The position numbers and the translations under genes are program-made. 64,000 bases of DNA from CAZWSX01 sp964636985 (GTDB lineage Bacteria; Planctomycetota; Planctomycetia; Pirellulales; Pirellulaceae): contig CAZWSX010000004.1 in the NCBI GenBank assembly GCA_964636985.1, forward strand, positions 1 through 64,000, in the 5' to 3' direction. This document shows, piece by piece, positions 32,945 through 42,420 of this stretch (position 1 is its first letter; each line of letters starts with the position of its first letter). The notes below the pieces were generated by a model, which did no database searches, had not been told where the DNA came from, and was given only the letters and a program-made list of their open reading frames with translations.

Positions 32945-34888
32945 CTACTCCTCGTACTCGGCTGTCACGTCTTCGACGACTTTTCCTTCTTCGATCTCCA
33001 CCTTGGTGGCGCGCTTCCACGGTGTCGCTTCCTGTTGCCCGATCTTCAATCGTTCTTCCAACGGTGTGTCGAAGGTGACTTGGGGCACTTCTGTATCCCG
33101 AGAGATCATGTCGCAGCCGACCTTGAGTCCGTACTGGCCTGGGAAGACGTCACGAAATTCGAATCGTCCGTCGGTCTCAATGGGTACTTCGTATTGCAGG
33201 CCGACGTCGGAAAACAAGATTGCGTGAAGCCGATGGGCGGTGGCGGCTGGGTTGCTCACTCGCCCGCGCAGTCCTCCCCCACTTTTGGCCACTACGTCGA
33301 CCGGTTTGATGTTTCCCTTGTTCACATCGAGCGGTCCGACCATGGCTACGACTCCTTTAGGTGTCTCGGCCATCACATGCCACTGGTCTCCTTGGAAGGG
33401 AACTTCCAGATCAAATGTGCCATCGGTTGCAACCGTAGTCCTTAAGGCTTGGCCATCCCCCACTGTCGTGCGTCCACGAAGTATGGCGACGTTCACTAAG
33501 TTCAACTTTCGGGGAAGCATCCAAAGAGCAACGCGCGCTCCAGCAAGCGGCTTGCCGTTGTCGATCACGGTACCACGGATTCTTTGCTGAAAACTAGCAA
33601 CGCCTGAAGCATCCCCTGCTTTGCGCTTCATCCTGACTTCGATGCCATCGAGGTCCTCGCGTTTTGTCACCAAAGGCGTGAAGGCCTCGGCATCCTCATA
33701 GCCGGGCGCAGAAATGGCCAGGTGGTACTCTGTGGGAAACCAGTAGTCGAGTTCAAACTCCCCCGGCTTGGGTTGTTTGAACTGCGGCGAACGGCAGCCG
33801 TTCAGAACGACTTCGCCGTTGGCTTTGCGAGTGAAGTTGCACATCACGATTCGCGAAATGATAACCGGCTGGTTGGTCTCATCGTCGACCACGGTCCCGC
33901 GTATGTAGGCGACGGACTGCAGTTTGAGATCGACACTCTTGCGAACAACTTTGAGTCCTTCCTCCGCCTTGGCGTACGCTTGTGGATCACCTTGCAGGTC
34001 TTCGATCTCCCGCAATCGCACGATGTCGAAGTACTCAAATCCTTCGGGCTTTCGAGCCACAGAGAAATTGATCGGCGAACTTCCGGGCCGCTGGATACTA
34101 ATTTGCACTATCGGTCCGCTCGAATGGAGTTCGAAACGCCCTTGGTCATCGGTCGTGGTCTTTCGTCCGCTATATCGAATCTCTTGACCGCGGATTGGCT
34201 CGCCGCTTACGCTCACTAAAGTGCCGACGATCGGCTCTTCAGCCGTGAGTTTCAGTTCAGGCAATGCTCCACTGATCAAGGGCGCATCGGAGACTTGATT
34301 AGTCAGGCCAGAGAGCGCGTGGTTGCGCGCTAGAACCGAAAACGATCGAATGCCTTGAGGCAGCGGCGGAGTCTTGTATCGGCCATACTCGTCGGTTTTG
34401 ACTTCGATTGTGTTTCCTACTGGCAAGATGGTTTGCCCCATATAACGCCGAAATGTTGTGCATTCGATAACCGCGTCTTTCGCGGGTTTGCCTTCGGCGT
34501 CCAGAATAGTGCCGGTGAAGGTGTGTCCCTCGCTGAGTTGAATGTCTCCTAATTGCTTGACTTGCCCTGGAAACAGCGAAAGATGCCGACCAGCAACGTA
34601 GTTGGCGGCGAATCCATCGGCAGCGGCGACCAGGCTGACGCCCGGGTGCCGCTGCAGGTTGGGCGCTACGTCTTTGTTCGTAACCGTGATGGAGAAGGTG
34701 CCATCCCCGGCCGACACGGCCTTGCCCAGCGGCGGTTGGCCGGGAAAGTCCAACGTGACAGTAGCACCCGCCACGGGCCGGCCATCGGGATCGACGATTC
34801 GCCCCGCCAACGTTCCGGTGTCTTCCCCTAAGGCAAGCACCGTACTTGTCATAAGAAATGCGATACCCAGAACAAAACTGCGAATCAT
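32945..34888 (-). CDS. Secreted carboxypeptidase-regulatory-like-domain protein
   Basis: 647 residues from ATG 34888. The signal peptide is RSFVLGIAFLMTSTVLALGED-like and cleaves near 20. Repeated beta-sandwich units of the carboxypeptidase-regulatory type follow, for example GTLAGRIVDPDGRPVAGATV near 25-44, FTGTILDAEGKPAKDAVIE, and GTLVSVSGEPIRGQEIRYSG, up to about six copies. Such domains are common in planctomycete surface proteins and bind or space other domains; no catalytic site is seen. It ends convergently, three bases from the molybdenum enzyme gene. Confidence 0.85.
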   Translation of the reverse strand: MIRSFVLGIAFLMTSTVLALGEDTGTLAGRIVDPDGRPVAGATVTLDFPGQPPLGKAVSAGDGTFSITVTNKDVAPNLQRHPGVSLVAAADGFAANYVAGRHLSLFPGQVKQLGDIQLSEGHTFTGTILDAEGKPAKDAVIECTTFRRYMGQTILPVGNTIEVKTDEYGRYKTPPLPQGIRSFSVLARNHALSGLTNQVSDAPLISGALPELKLTAEEPIVGTLVSVSGEPIRGQEIRYSGRKTTTDDQGRFELHSSGPIVQISIQRPGSSPINFSVARKPEGFEYFDIVRLREIEDLQGDPQAYAKAEEGLKVVRKSVDLKLQSVAYIRGTVVDDETNQPVIISRIVMCNFTRKANGEVVLNGCRSPQFKQPKPGEFELDYWFPTEYHLAISAPGYEDAEAFTPLVTKREDLDGIEVRMKRKAGDASGVASFQQRIRGTVIDNGKPLAGARVALWMLPRKLNLVNVAILRGRTTVGDGQALRTTVATDGTFDLEVPFQGDQWHVMAETPKGVVAMVGPLDVNKGNIKPVDVVAKSGGGLRGRVSNPAATAHRLHAILFSDVGLQYEVPIETDGRFEFRDVFPGQYGLKVGCDMISRDTEVPQVTFDTPLEERLKIGQQEATPWKRATKVEIEEGKVVEDVTAEYEE

Positions 34889-35007
34889 GATTAGGACCCC
34901 AAGCAATAAGGAAGATGGGGAACAAGAACGCGCTTATGATTCGCGTCCAGGGTCCAAATATTGGATTCTCGGAAGTTCCTTTTATTAGGGTGACGGATGG
35001 GCTAGGC

Positions 35008-36003
35008 CTAGGGCTTCACAATAATCTTCCCTGCTAACGTCCCCGCCCTGCGGAGGGTGTTTTCCTCTTGCATGTGGTGGGCCTTGCCTGCTTCGGACAG
35101 TAGGAACGTCGCCGAGATGTTGGCTTTGAGTTTCCCCTCGCTGAGCCAGCGGTTGATGTCGGCGGCGCAGACAGCCATCTCGTCGGGCGACGCTTTGAAC
35201 ATCACAAAGCCCGCGAGTGTGCATTCCTTGACGTAGAAAGGGCCCACCGGAAACACCGGACGAGCATCGCGCCCCGCCATCAGAATGATTCGTCCTCGCT
35301 CGGCCATGTAGGAGACGATCGTGTCGAAATCGGGCTCGCGAACTGTTTCCCAGTAGACGTTGACTCCCTTGGGAGCGAACTCTTTCACGGCGGCGGCGAT
35401 GTCGTCGGTCTTGTAGTTCAGAGCGATATCGGCGCCGAGCTTTTTGAGTGCCGCGACCTTCTCGGCGCTGCCGCCTGTGGAGAGGATTTTCGCGCCGCTT
35501 GCCTTGGCCATTTGAACGACGAGGCTTCCCACGCCGCCCGTGCCACCATTGACGAAGATGGTCTCGCCGGCCTTCAGTTGGGCAACTCGGAACAACCCCA
35601 GGTGAGCCGTGATTCCGACCAAAGCGCAGGCGGCGGCAGCGTCGTCGGAAACATTGTCTGGCGTCGGCCAGAGCCAGTGTTCATCGACGGCGGCATACTC
35701 GGCGAAGCTTCCTTGTGCTCCGCGGAAACCTTGATTGGTTCCCCAAACGCGTTGGCCGACCTTGAAGCGTTTGGCATCAGGACCAACGGCTGCCACCGTT
35801 CCCGCGAGGTCTGATCCTACGATGTACTGCTTGGGGAGTTCCCAATAGTTGGCACCGTTACGAATGTAGGTATCGATCGGGTTCACGGCCGCTGCTGCTA
35901 CCTTGACCAAAACCTGTCCAGGTCCTGGCGTTGGCTGGGGTAAGTCGCCATATTGCAACACCTCGAGCGCGGGACCGGTACGTTCGATAAAAGCGGCTTT
36001 CAT
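35008..36003 (-). CDS. Zeta-crystallin/quinone reductase-type medium-chain dehydrogenase
   Basis: 331 residues. The N-terminal GroES-like domain (GPGQVLVKVAAAAVNPIDTYI) lacks the catalytic-zinc cysteine, so it belongs to the zinc-free NADPH:quinone reductase branch. The cofactor site is VNGGTGGVGSLVVQMAKA (about 151-168) with the NADP-type GGSAEKVAALKKLGAD helix. It reduces quinones or enals with NADPH. ATG at 36003 with an AGGA site. Nothing around it shows a pathway. Confidence 0.93.
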   Translation of the reverse strand: MKAAFIERTGPALEVLQYGDLPQPTPGPGQVLVKVAAAAVNPIDTYIRNGANYWELPKQYIVGSDLAGTVAAVGPDAKRFKVGQRVWGTNQGFRGAQGSFAEYAAVDEHWLWPTPDNVSDDAAAACALVGITAHLGLFRVAQLKAGETIFVNGGTGGVGSLVVQMAKASGAKILSTGGSAEKVAALKKLGADIALNYKTDDIAAAVKEFAPKGVNVYWETVREPDFDTIVSYMAERGRIILMAGRDARPVFPVGPFYVKECTLAGFVMFKASPDEMAVCAADINRWLSEGKLKANISATFLLSEAGKAHHMQEENTLRRAGTLAGKIIVKP

Positions 36004-36371
36004 GGGAGGATTTTCCTAGCAGGAACGCGAAACGAACCCCAGGGGGATTGTTCGTGTCTTCTTCTTGTTTGTTTTGCGAAACCTCAACATACACCAGCCA
36101 TGTTGCCAAGAGGCAACGGCCAAGTGGTCCAGGAGAGACATGGACCGCTCTTGGAGGCGAATCTTCCCCGTCTTGTCCCCACCTGACAAGGGGCCTGAGA
36201 CGTGAGGCTCGGGTGTGGGATCTGAGAGGTTGGGCCTGAGGGATGGGGCCGGAAGGATGATCGCCTGGAGTGTGGGCTCAGAAGCGCGCTTAAGTGGTTT
36301 CCTGCAGATTGAACCGTTTCGTTTGACGACCACCCGTGTCCGGCGTATCTGTTTCATTAGGTTCCGAAATA
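36004..36371. other. Intergenic region, no gene seen
   Basis: 368 bases between the divergent quinone reductase and PilZ-like genes. A short imperfect hairpin CTTGTC..GACAAG lies at 36172-36190, and 36190-36270 is a purine-rich, G-rich stretch with repeated TGGG/TGAG words. No ORF is convincing; promoters of both genes should lie here. Confidence 0.5.
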
Positions 36372-36866
36372 ATGGGCAGTAAAAGGAACTACTCGGCGAA
36401 CATGTTAAGCACCTTTGATTACACCGTGAATCCTCCGATCAGCGCTCCACCAATTCCTTTGCGCGCTAAATCCCACGGCTTGAGCGAGAACATTCGTGAC
36501 GTCGTACGGCGCGCGCTGGTTCACGCTGGCGCGGGACCAGGCATGATGCCCGAACGGCGAAAGGAAAAGCGGACGCTCTTTCCGTACCCGGTGCTGATGA
36601 CGCCTGTCGACCGGGACGGCGTCACTCCCGCTGGCAAAAGCTTTAGCGTGCTGGGCAAGCACATTAACGACCACGGATTCGATTTCTACTCGCGCGATCC
36701 GATCCCCTTTCGCCGCATGATCGCGTCGTTCGACACGGGGCCGGGGCAGGTGCTGGCCTTGTTGATGGATTTGAGCTGGTGCCGTTTCGGTACGCACGGC
36801 TGGTACGAAAATGGCGGTCGCTTTCTCGAGCAGACCACCGCGCCCGTCATCGGCGACGCCCGGTAA
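36372..36866 (+). CDS. Hypothetical protein with a PilZ-like domain
   Basis: 164 residues from ATG 36372; ATGs at 36336 and 36402 are alternatives. ERRKEKRTLFPYPVLMTPV resembles the PilZ RxxxR entry, followed by a GKHINDHGFDFYSRDP block where PilZ domains carry (D/N)xSxxG; here the Ser position is degenerate. The C-terminal SWCRFGTHGWYENGGRFL fits the usual RC..YEVGGRF end of planctomycete PilZ proteins. PilZ domains bind cyclic di-GMP. The degenerate second motif means binding is uncertain. It stops 4 bases before the convergent end of priA. Confidence 0.65.
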   Translation: MGSKRNYSANMLSTFDYTVNPPISAPPIPLRAKSHGLSENIRDVVRRALVHAGAGPGMMPERRKEKRTLFPYPVLMTPVDRDGVTPAGKSFSVLGKHINDHGFDFYSRDPIPFRRMIASFDTGPGQVLALLMDLSWCRFGTHGWYENGGRFLEQTTAPVIGDAR

Positions 36867-36870
36867 TCGC

Positions 36871-39144
36871 TTAGAGCAAGTCCATGGGGTCGACATCCAG
36901 TTGCCACTGGATGTCCTCGCTCTGCGGCCAGGTCTTGGAAGCCTCGCGAACCGCTTCGCGCACTTGCACGGCGTCGCTGCCGAAAATGAGCGTGTGGAAG
37001 CGGAACTTCCCGCGCAATCGGGCCAGCGGGCAAGGGACGGGGCCGCGGACCGACAGTCCTTCCCGCGCGACAATGCTTCCGGTCATGGCGGTCGCCGATT
37101 CAAGCGTGACCTGCTCCGAGTCGCCTCGCACGATCAGGCGAATCAAATTGCTGGCCGGGGGAAAGCCGAAATCGCGCCGCATCGGCAATTCGCCTGCCAC
37201 GAACATGGCGTAGTCGTGCCGCTTTGCCGCTAACAGCGCCGGGTGTTCGGGGCTGAATGTTTGCACCAGAACTTGCCCGGGCCGGGTGCCGCGCCCCGTT
37301 CGCCCCGCGACTTGCGTGACGAGTTGGAACGTCCGTTCGGCGGCGCGAAAGTCGGGAAAGTGGAGAGCCGTATCGGCGTTGATTACGCCGACGAGTGTCA
37401 CGTTGGGAAAGTCGAGCCCTTTGGCGATCATCTGCGTTCCCAGCAGGATATCGATCGACCCCTCGCGGAATTTGGACAGCGCGTCCTCGTGGCTGCCATG
37501 CCGCTGCATCGTGTCGCTATCCATTCGCAGAACGCGAGCTTGCGGAAAGCGAGCCTTCACTTCCGATTCCAGTTTCTCGGTTCCTAGCCCGCCGTACTGG
37601 ATACCGTCGAACTTGCAGTCGGGGCACTTCATCGGGGCCGTGACCTGGTAGTCGCAGTAGTGGCAAACGACGACCGCCCGCTGCCTGTGGTGCGTGAGCG
37701 AGACATCGCAGTGCTCGCACTTGGCGACATAGCCACACGCGGGGCACTGGATGCTGGTAGAAAACCCCCGGCGATTCAGCAGCAAAATCACTTGTCCCTT
37801 GTCGGCGAGTGATTGCTCGATCGCGCGAAAGAGCTTGCGGCTGATGGGACCGGCAAGGCGGCCTGACTCGCCCGCGCGGAGATCGAGAATCTCGACATCA
37901 GGCAGCGGGCGCGCCGCGACGCGCGAGGGCATCTCGATCCACTTCGCCTGGCCTGCCTGAGCGGCAAAGTAACTTTCCAGCGACGGCGTGGCCGAACCCA
38001 AAACGAGAGGAATGCCTAACGCTCGCGCTCGCTCGATGGCGACTTCCCGCGCGTGGTAGCGGGGGGTGGAATCTTGCTTGAACGAGGGCTCGTGCTCTTC
38101 GTCGATGACGATCAAACCGAGTCGCGGCGTCGGCGCGAAGACCGCGCTGCGAGCGCCGACAACGACTTGGATTTCGCCGCTGGCAATGCGTTGCCAGTGC
38201 CAATGTCGTTCCGAATCGCTCAAATGGCTGTGCAGCACGGCCACGCGATCGAATCGGGCGCGGAATCGCTGCTTGGTTTGCGGCGTGAGACTGATTTCGG
38301 GAACGAGGACAATCGCCTGACGGCCGAACGAGACCGCTTCTTCGATGGCCCGAACATAAACTTCGGTTTTGCCGCTTCCGGTCACGCCGTGCAAAACGAG
38401 CACTTCGTGCCGCGGTGCGTTGAGTGCTTCGCAGATCGAGGCCAGCGCCGCCTGCTGGTCCTGATGTAGCATGTGAGGCGGCTCGCGGTCGGAGGTCTCC
38501 TCTTCAATCTCCAGGTTCTGCACGCGCTTCACTTCCGCGGTCACCAGCCCCTTCTTCCGCAAGGCTTGGATCGGTCCCAGTGTGCAGTCGGCAATTTCTT
38601 GCAGTTCGGGCGGCGTGAGAGGCCGCGGCGATTTTGCGAGCGAGCGGACGATCCCCAATTGCTTGACTGGGAGCTTGAGCGACGTGAAGTCGCTTGCCTC
38701 AGCGGCCTTTGCCGCCGGCGCCAGTTGCAGGAACGTCATCTCGCGCGTTCCTGCTTGCGAGCGAACGCCGCTGGGAATGATGCCCTCGAGTACCTGCCCT
38801 AATGGACAAAGGTAGCGAGTCGACATCCACTCTGTCAGGCGTAACAGTTCGGGTGTGCACAGCGGCTGTTCGTCGATCAACCGATCGATCGCTTTGAGAC
38901 GCTTGGCGTTGGCTTGGCGTTGGCCAATGGCGACAACATAGCCCATTACAGGGCGGTTTCCCCGGCCCAGCGGCACTTGCACGCGCACCCCCGGCACGAC
39001 TTGCTGGCGAAATTTGGGTGGAATCAGGTAGTCGTACGGGCCAAACGGGGCAACGGAAAAGGCGACCAGCGCCGTTGTGAGATCATCGAGTTCGTCCCGT
39101 TCCCACGGATCGATGTCGTCGGCGAAGAGCGAGCGTTGCGACAT
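36871..39144 (-). CDS. priA: Primosomal protein N' (replication restart helicase)
   Basis: 757 residues. The N-terminal DNA-binding part (VRVQVPLGRGNRPVMGYVV), Walker A GVTGSGKTEVY (about 255-265), DEEH box (about 351-354), the zinc-binding cysteines (CPACGYVAKCEHCD, CHYCDY and CPDC) and helicase motifs VI (QVAGRTGRG) are all present. PriA reloads DnaB at stalled forks. The length is usual for bacteria. ATG at 39144; a 16-bp tandem repeat lies 22 bases upstream. No operon partner on the same strand is obvious. Confidence 0.97.
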   Translation of the reverse strand: MSQRSLFADDIDPWERDELDDLTTALVAFSVAPFGPYDYLIPPKFRQQVVPGVRVQVPLGRGNRPVMGYVVAIGQRQANAKRLKAIDRLIDEQPLCTPELLRLTEWMSTRYLCPLGQVLEGIIPSGVRSQAGTREMTFLQLAPAAKAAEASDFTSLKLPVKQLGIVRSLAKSPRPLTPPELQEIADCTLGPIQALRKKGLVTAEVKRVQNLEIEEETSDREPPHMLHQDQQAALASICEALNAPRHEVLVLHGVTGSGKTEVYVRAIEEAVSFGRQAIVLVPEISLTPQTKQRFRARFDRVAVLHSHLSDSERHWHWQRIASGEIQVVVGARSAVFAPTPRLGLIVIDEEHEPSFKQDSTPRYHAREVAIERARALGIPLVLGSATPSLESYFAAQAGQAKWIEMPSRVAARPLPDVEILDLRAGESGRLAGPISRKLFRAIEQSLADKGQVILLLNRRGFSTSIQCPACGYVAKCEHCDVSLTHHRQRAVVVCHYCDYQVTAPMKCPDCKFDGIQYGGLGTEKLESEVKARFPQARVLRMDSDTMQRHGSHEDALSKFREGSIDILLGTQMIAKGLDFPNVTLVGVINADTALHFPDFRAAERTFQLVTQVAGRTGRGTRPGQVLVQTFSPEHPALLAAKRHDYAMFVAGELPMRRDFGFPPASNLIRLIVRGDSEQVTLESATAMTGSIVAREGLSVRGPVPCPLARLRGKFRFHTLIFGSDAVQVREAVREASKTWPQSEDIQWQLDVDPMDLL

Positions 39145-39166
39145 GCGAGCGCGTCATCCGTGAACA

Positions 39167-39198
39167 GTGTCATTCACGAATCGTGTCATTCACGAATC
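39167..39198. repeat. Two tandem copies of a 16-bp unit before priA
   Basis: GTGTCATTCACGAATC is repeated exactly twice (39167-39182 and 39183-39198), and a third partial copy begins at 39199. It lies 22 bases upstream of the priA ATG, between priA and the CrtI-like gene. It may be a simple slippage duplication or part of a regulatory region. Confidence 0.7.
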
Positions 39199-39236
39199 GT
39201 GGCAGAAAGCCCTATTGTAGCGACGTTGGCCGCGAA

Positions 39237-40625
39237 CTACTCGCGCAGGCAATGCATGTTGGCCATCGAAATGCCGCTGACAATCGCCCCAATGATGCCG
39301 ACGAAGCCCTGATCGGTGCCGCAAAGAAAAAGATTCTTCAGCCGCGTGGTGCCATCCAAATGCTTGTCGGGTGCGCCGTAGACAGCGCCATTGTCGTGAT
39401 GCGTGAAGCGGCGAATCGTGTTCGGCGTGAAGACGTCGGTATCGACCACGTAGCGCCGGAAGTCGGGCATGAAGCGGGCCGCCGATTCGGCCGCGAGATC
39501 GTACCACTGCATTTTCGATCGCAAGTAGTCGCCTACGTCCAGCGCTTTCCAGCGGTTGGCGCTTGCGATCGTCGTGATGCGGATCACTCCCTCGGGCAAA
39601 TCGCCGTCGCTGGCCGAATAGGCGTAGTTGTTAGGGCTGCAGATAACTCCCGTGCGGGCGTCGCACAAATCGTGATCGGGCTGCTGCCAGTGGAACGTGG
39701 GGTTGTCGTTATAGAAAATGATCGTCTTGTCGTGGCCGAACGCTTTCGGCTGCCGGTCGAGAACCGATACCGACTCGATGAACGTCATTTGCCCGGCGGT
39801 TCCGGGCGAGCTATCGACGGTGTCCGAGAGCATCCGCATCGTCTCGACGTAACCGGCTGACGACAGAATGCGTTTTCCTTGAAGCTCCGTTCCGTTTTCC
39901 AGTTTCACGCCGACCGCGTTGTCGCCATCGACCGAGATCGACTCGACGCCCGAGCGGAGTTTGAGTTCTCCCCCCAACTCGCGGAACTTGCGGACGAGCA
40001 GCTTCAGAATCAATCGGACGCCTGCGAAAGGCCGCGCGAAGCCTTCCATGAAGACGCTGCGGAACATGATGCAGAACTGCCCGAAGTCCATGTCGTGCTC
40101 GCGGGCGTTGCCGTACCACATCAACGGGCACAGCAGCATCTCGACCAGGAGCGGATCGTGGATTGTTTCGCTGAGAATCTTCCGCGTCGAAAGGGCAAAC
40201 ATCTCCTCGTTGAGGTCGTCGTAGTCGACGATCTGCGCCAGCAACTTCTGAAAGTTATCGCGTTCCTTGGGGAACGCTTTGGCGATTTCCGATTCGAGCA
40301 GCGTGAGATCGTTGTTGAACTTGAGTTCGACGCCGGGGAAAGCAATCGACGAACCCAGCTGCGGGGCCAGTGCGAAATCGTCCCACGCGAAGCGCAGCTG
40401 CCGAAGCAGCCGGGAGAGCGGCCCCTTCTTAGCCCCTTTGGGCGTGTAGTTCGTGACCGCATGGAGGCCGACGTCAAAGTCGCGGCCGCGCATACGATAG
40501 AAAGAGTTCAGCCCGCCGATGGTGTAGTGCTTTTCCAGCACGCACACTTTCTGGCCGTAATAGGCCAGGCGAATCCCGGCCGCCAAGCCCGACATCCCCG
40601 CGCCGATGATGATCGTGTCGTACAT
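39237..40625 (-). CDS. CrtI/phytoene-desaturase-like FAD oxidoreductase
   Basis: 462 residues. The FAD-binding motif is IIIGAGMSGLAAGIRLAYYG (5-24), with the ADP-binding Glu of the family in CVLEKHYTIGG. The C-terminal CrtI signature reads LKNLFLCGTDQGFVGIIGAI-like (about 431-450). Family members desaturate or isomerise polyprenyl or acyl chains. It is downstream of an acyl carrier protein and a beta-ketoacyl synthase, so its substrate is more likely an acyl-ACP than a carotene. No phytoene synthase is near. ATG at 40625. Confidence 0.88.
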   Translation of the reverse strand: MYDTIIIGAGMSGLAAGIRLAYYGQKVCVLEKHYTIGGLNSFYRMRGRDFDVGLHAVTNYTPKGAKKGPLSRLLRQLRFAWDDFALAPQLGSSIAFPGVELKFNNDLTLLESEIAKAFPKERDNFQKLLAQIVDYDDLNEEMFALSTRKILSETIHDPLLVEMLLCPLMWYGNAREHDMDFGQFCIMFRSVFMEGFARPFAGVRLILKLLVRKFRELGGELKLRSGVESISVDGDNAVGVKLENGTELQGKRILSSAGYVETMRMLSDTVDSSPGTAGQMTFIESVSVLDRQPKAFGHDKTIIFYNDNPTFHWQQPDHDLCDARTGVICSPNNYAYSASDGDLPEGVIRITTIASANRWKALDVGDYLRSKMQWYDLAAESAARFMPDFRRYVVDTDVFTPNTIRRFTHHDNGAVYGAPDKHLDGTTRLKNLFLCGTDQGFVGIIGAIVSGISMANMHCLRE

Positions 40626-40713
40626 ATTGGCCGGGTGGCGTTACGCAGTCGGTCGAGTGATGGCAGTGACGTAATGTCGTGAAAACCATCACTCTAATTC
40701 AAATGGCCGACGA

Positions 40714-40965
40714 CTACATGTCCTTCATCACTGGCTCGAGATATTGCACGGTGCTCGCCATGCTGGCGAGCTGCGGATAGTCGGTGTTTGGAACGTTGAT
40801 ACCGTGACGCTTGCGAAGTTCCATCACGATGTCGAGAAAGTCCATGCTGTCGAGCGCCAATTGGTCGCGGAAGGCTTTCTGATCGTCCAAATTCGACAAG
40901 TCCTCGTCGGGCGCGATGTCCGAAAGAATGTCGATGATCTCGTTACGAATTTTATCGGGCGTCAT
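40714..40965 (-). CDS. Acyl carrier protein
   Basis: 83 residues. The phosphopantetheine site is LALDSMDFLD with Ser40; the surrounding acidic helix II (DFLDIVMELRKRHG) is typical. The charge is strongly acidic. It carries acyl chains for the neighbouring ketosynthase and CrtI-like enzyme. It starts 180 bases after the ketosynthase stop and 88 bases before the CrtI-like gene, on the same strand, so the three form a likely operon. It is separate from the main fatty-acid ACP, which would be expected in a fab operon elsewhere. Confidence 0.93.
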   Translation of the reverse strand: MTPDKIRNEIIDILSDIAPDEDLSNLDDQKAFRDQLALDSMDFLDIVMELRKRHGINVPNTDYPQLASMASTVQYLEPVMKDM

Positions 40966-41145
40966 TGAAAAAGGCTCTTGGATCCAAATGTCAACAAATG
41001 GTTTGGTGTCAATTTCTTTTGGAGGCGAGGCGGCCGCGAAACGAACGTTTCGAGCGGCACCAAGGCTCTCAATGCTTTACTTCATCTCGTCGGGCAACGG
41101 TTTCAAAAGATGGTAATTCGGCTCCGCCACAGAAGGTGCGCCACG

Positions 41146-42420
41146 TCAAAGTTTACTTACGATGACGGCCGAGTTAATGCCCAACATGCCGAACGAGTTG
41201 TTCAGCACATGCCGCACGGGACGAGTTTCCTGGGGCTGGTTCAAGACCAGTCCATTGAGCGCGCAATCGGGATCGAGGTTGTCGACGTTAATCGTGGCGT
41301 GACAGACGCTGTCATTGAACGAAGGCAGGTTGCCTGCCAGCTCTAGAGCGCCCGCGGCACCCATCGCATGGCCGATAAAGCTCTTGGTGTTGTTAAAGAG
41401 CGTCCCTTCCGATTCGCCGAACACGGTCCGCAAGGCGATGCACTCTTGCGTATCCCCCTGCCCTGTTCCCGTGGCGTGCGTGCTGACGATATCGATCTCG
41501 CCGGCGGCCAGGCCTGCTCGCTTGAGTGCCTTGTTCATGCACTGCGCTTGCCGTTCCGGGTTGGGAAGGACGAAGTCGGTTGCGTCGGTGTTAATCGCGT
41601 AGCCCGTGAGTTCGCCGTAAACCTTTGCGCCACGCGCCTTGGCCGACGAAAGCCGTTCGAGAATGAAAACGCATCCCCCTTCGGCGACGACAATGCCGTT
41701 GCGTTCGCGGTCGAACGGCCGGGACGCCTTGGTGGCGTCTTCGTGGTGGGCCAGCGCGCCTTGGCTCTTGAACCCAGCAAAAATCCCGAACGTGTGAATG
41801 CTTTCGGAAACGCCCCCCGTGATCGCAATGTCGCACTCGTCGAGTTGCAACATCTGCGCGCCTTGAATCAGACCGGCATTGCCGGCGGCACAGGCGGCAC
41901 CAATCGTGTAGTGGGGACCGGTCACGCCCAGGTTGAGAGCGGCTTCGCCGGCGGGATTGTTGGCAACCGTCCTCGGGTTGTGGTGATGCGACCAAACCGA
42001 GGTGTCGTAGTTGAAGCCCTTGATGAGGTGGATTTCGCTCTCGGTCTCGACATTGCCGTGCTCGGTCACGCCGAGATAAATGCCAACCCGCGACTTATCG
42101 ATGTTCGACCAGTCGAGCCCCGCGTCGCGAACCGCTTCGTTTGTCGCGTAGATGGCGATGCTGCCAGCACGAGTGCCGCGACGGAGGTCTTTTTTTCCCT
42201 GGTATCGCAGCGCGTCGAACTTGCAAACGCCGGCCAAGGTGGCGCCGAAGTAGCGAATCTCGTAATTGGTCACACCGCTTATGCCAGCCAGCAAGGCGGC
42301 GCGGTATTGCGGCAAGCTATCGCCGTTTGGGGCCGTAAGGCCGATCCCGGTAATGACGATCCGCTGGGAGTCGGGGCGAGACGCGGCGATCGTGGACGAT
42401 TTTCCGTTACCGGCAGTCAT
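41146..42420 (-). CDS. Beta-ketoacyl synthase (KAS I/II type)
   Basis: 424 residues with the full catalytic set: Cys177 in IGAACAAGNAGL, His315 in STHATGTGQGD, and Lys346/His351 in NTKSFIGHAMGAAG. This is a Cys-His-His condensing enzyme of FabF/FabB type, joining malonyl-ACP to an acyl chain. The 20-residue N-terminal lead (SSTIAASRPDSQRIVITGIG) is a little longer than usual. With the dedicated ACP and a CrtI-like oxidoreductase next to it, it is more likely part of a specialised lipid pathway than the housekeeping FabF. It diverges from the FlgI-like gene. Confidence 0.93.
   Translation of the reverse strand: MTAGNGKSSTIAASRPDSQRIVITGIGLTAPNGDSLPQYRAALLAGISGVTNYEIRYFGATLAGVCKFDALRYQGKKDLRRGTRAGSIAIYATNEAVRDAGLDWSNIDKSRVGIYLGVTEHGNVETESEIHLIKGFNYDTSVWSHHHNPRTVANNPAGEAALNLGVTGPHYTIGAACAAGNAGLIQGAQMLQLDECDIAITGGVSESIHTFGIFAGFKSQGALAHHEDATKASRPFDRERNGIVVAEGGCVFILERLSSAKARGAKVYGELTGYAINTDATDFVLPNPERQAQCMNKALKRAGLAAGEIDIVSTHATGTGQGDTQECIALRTVFGESEGTLFNNTKSFIGHAMGAAGALELAGNLPSFNDSVCHATINVDNLDPDCALNGLVLNQPQETRPVRHVLNNSFGMLGINSAVIVSKL

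Noticed and set aside
39879..40682. 267-residue plus-strand frame opposite the CrtI-like gene
   Set aside because: It is a long antisense frame in a G+C-rich gene, charged and without motifs.
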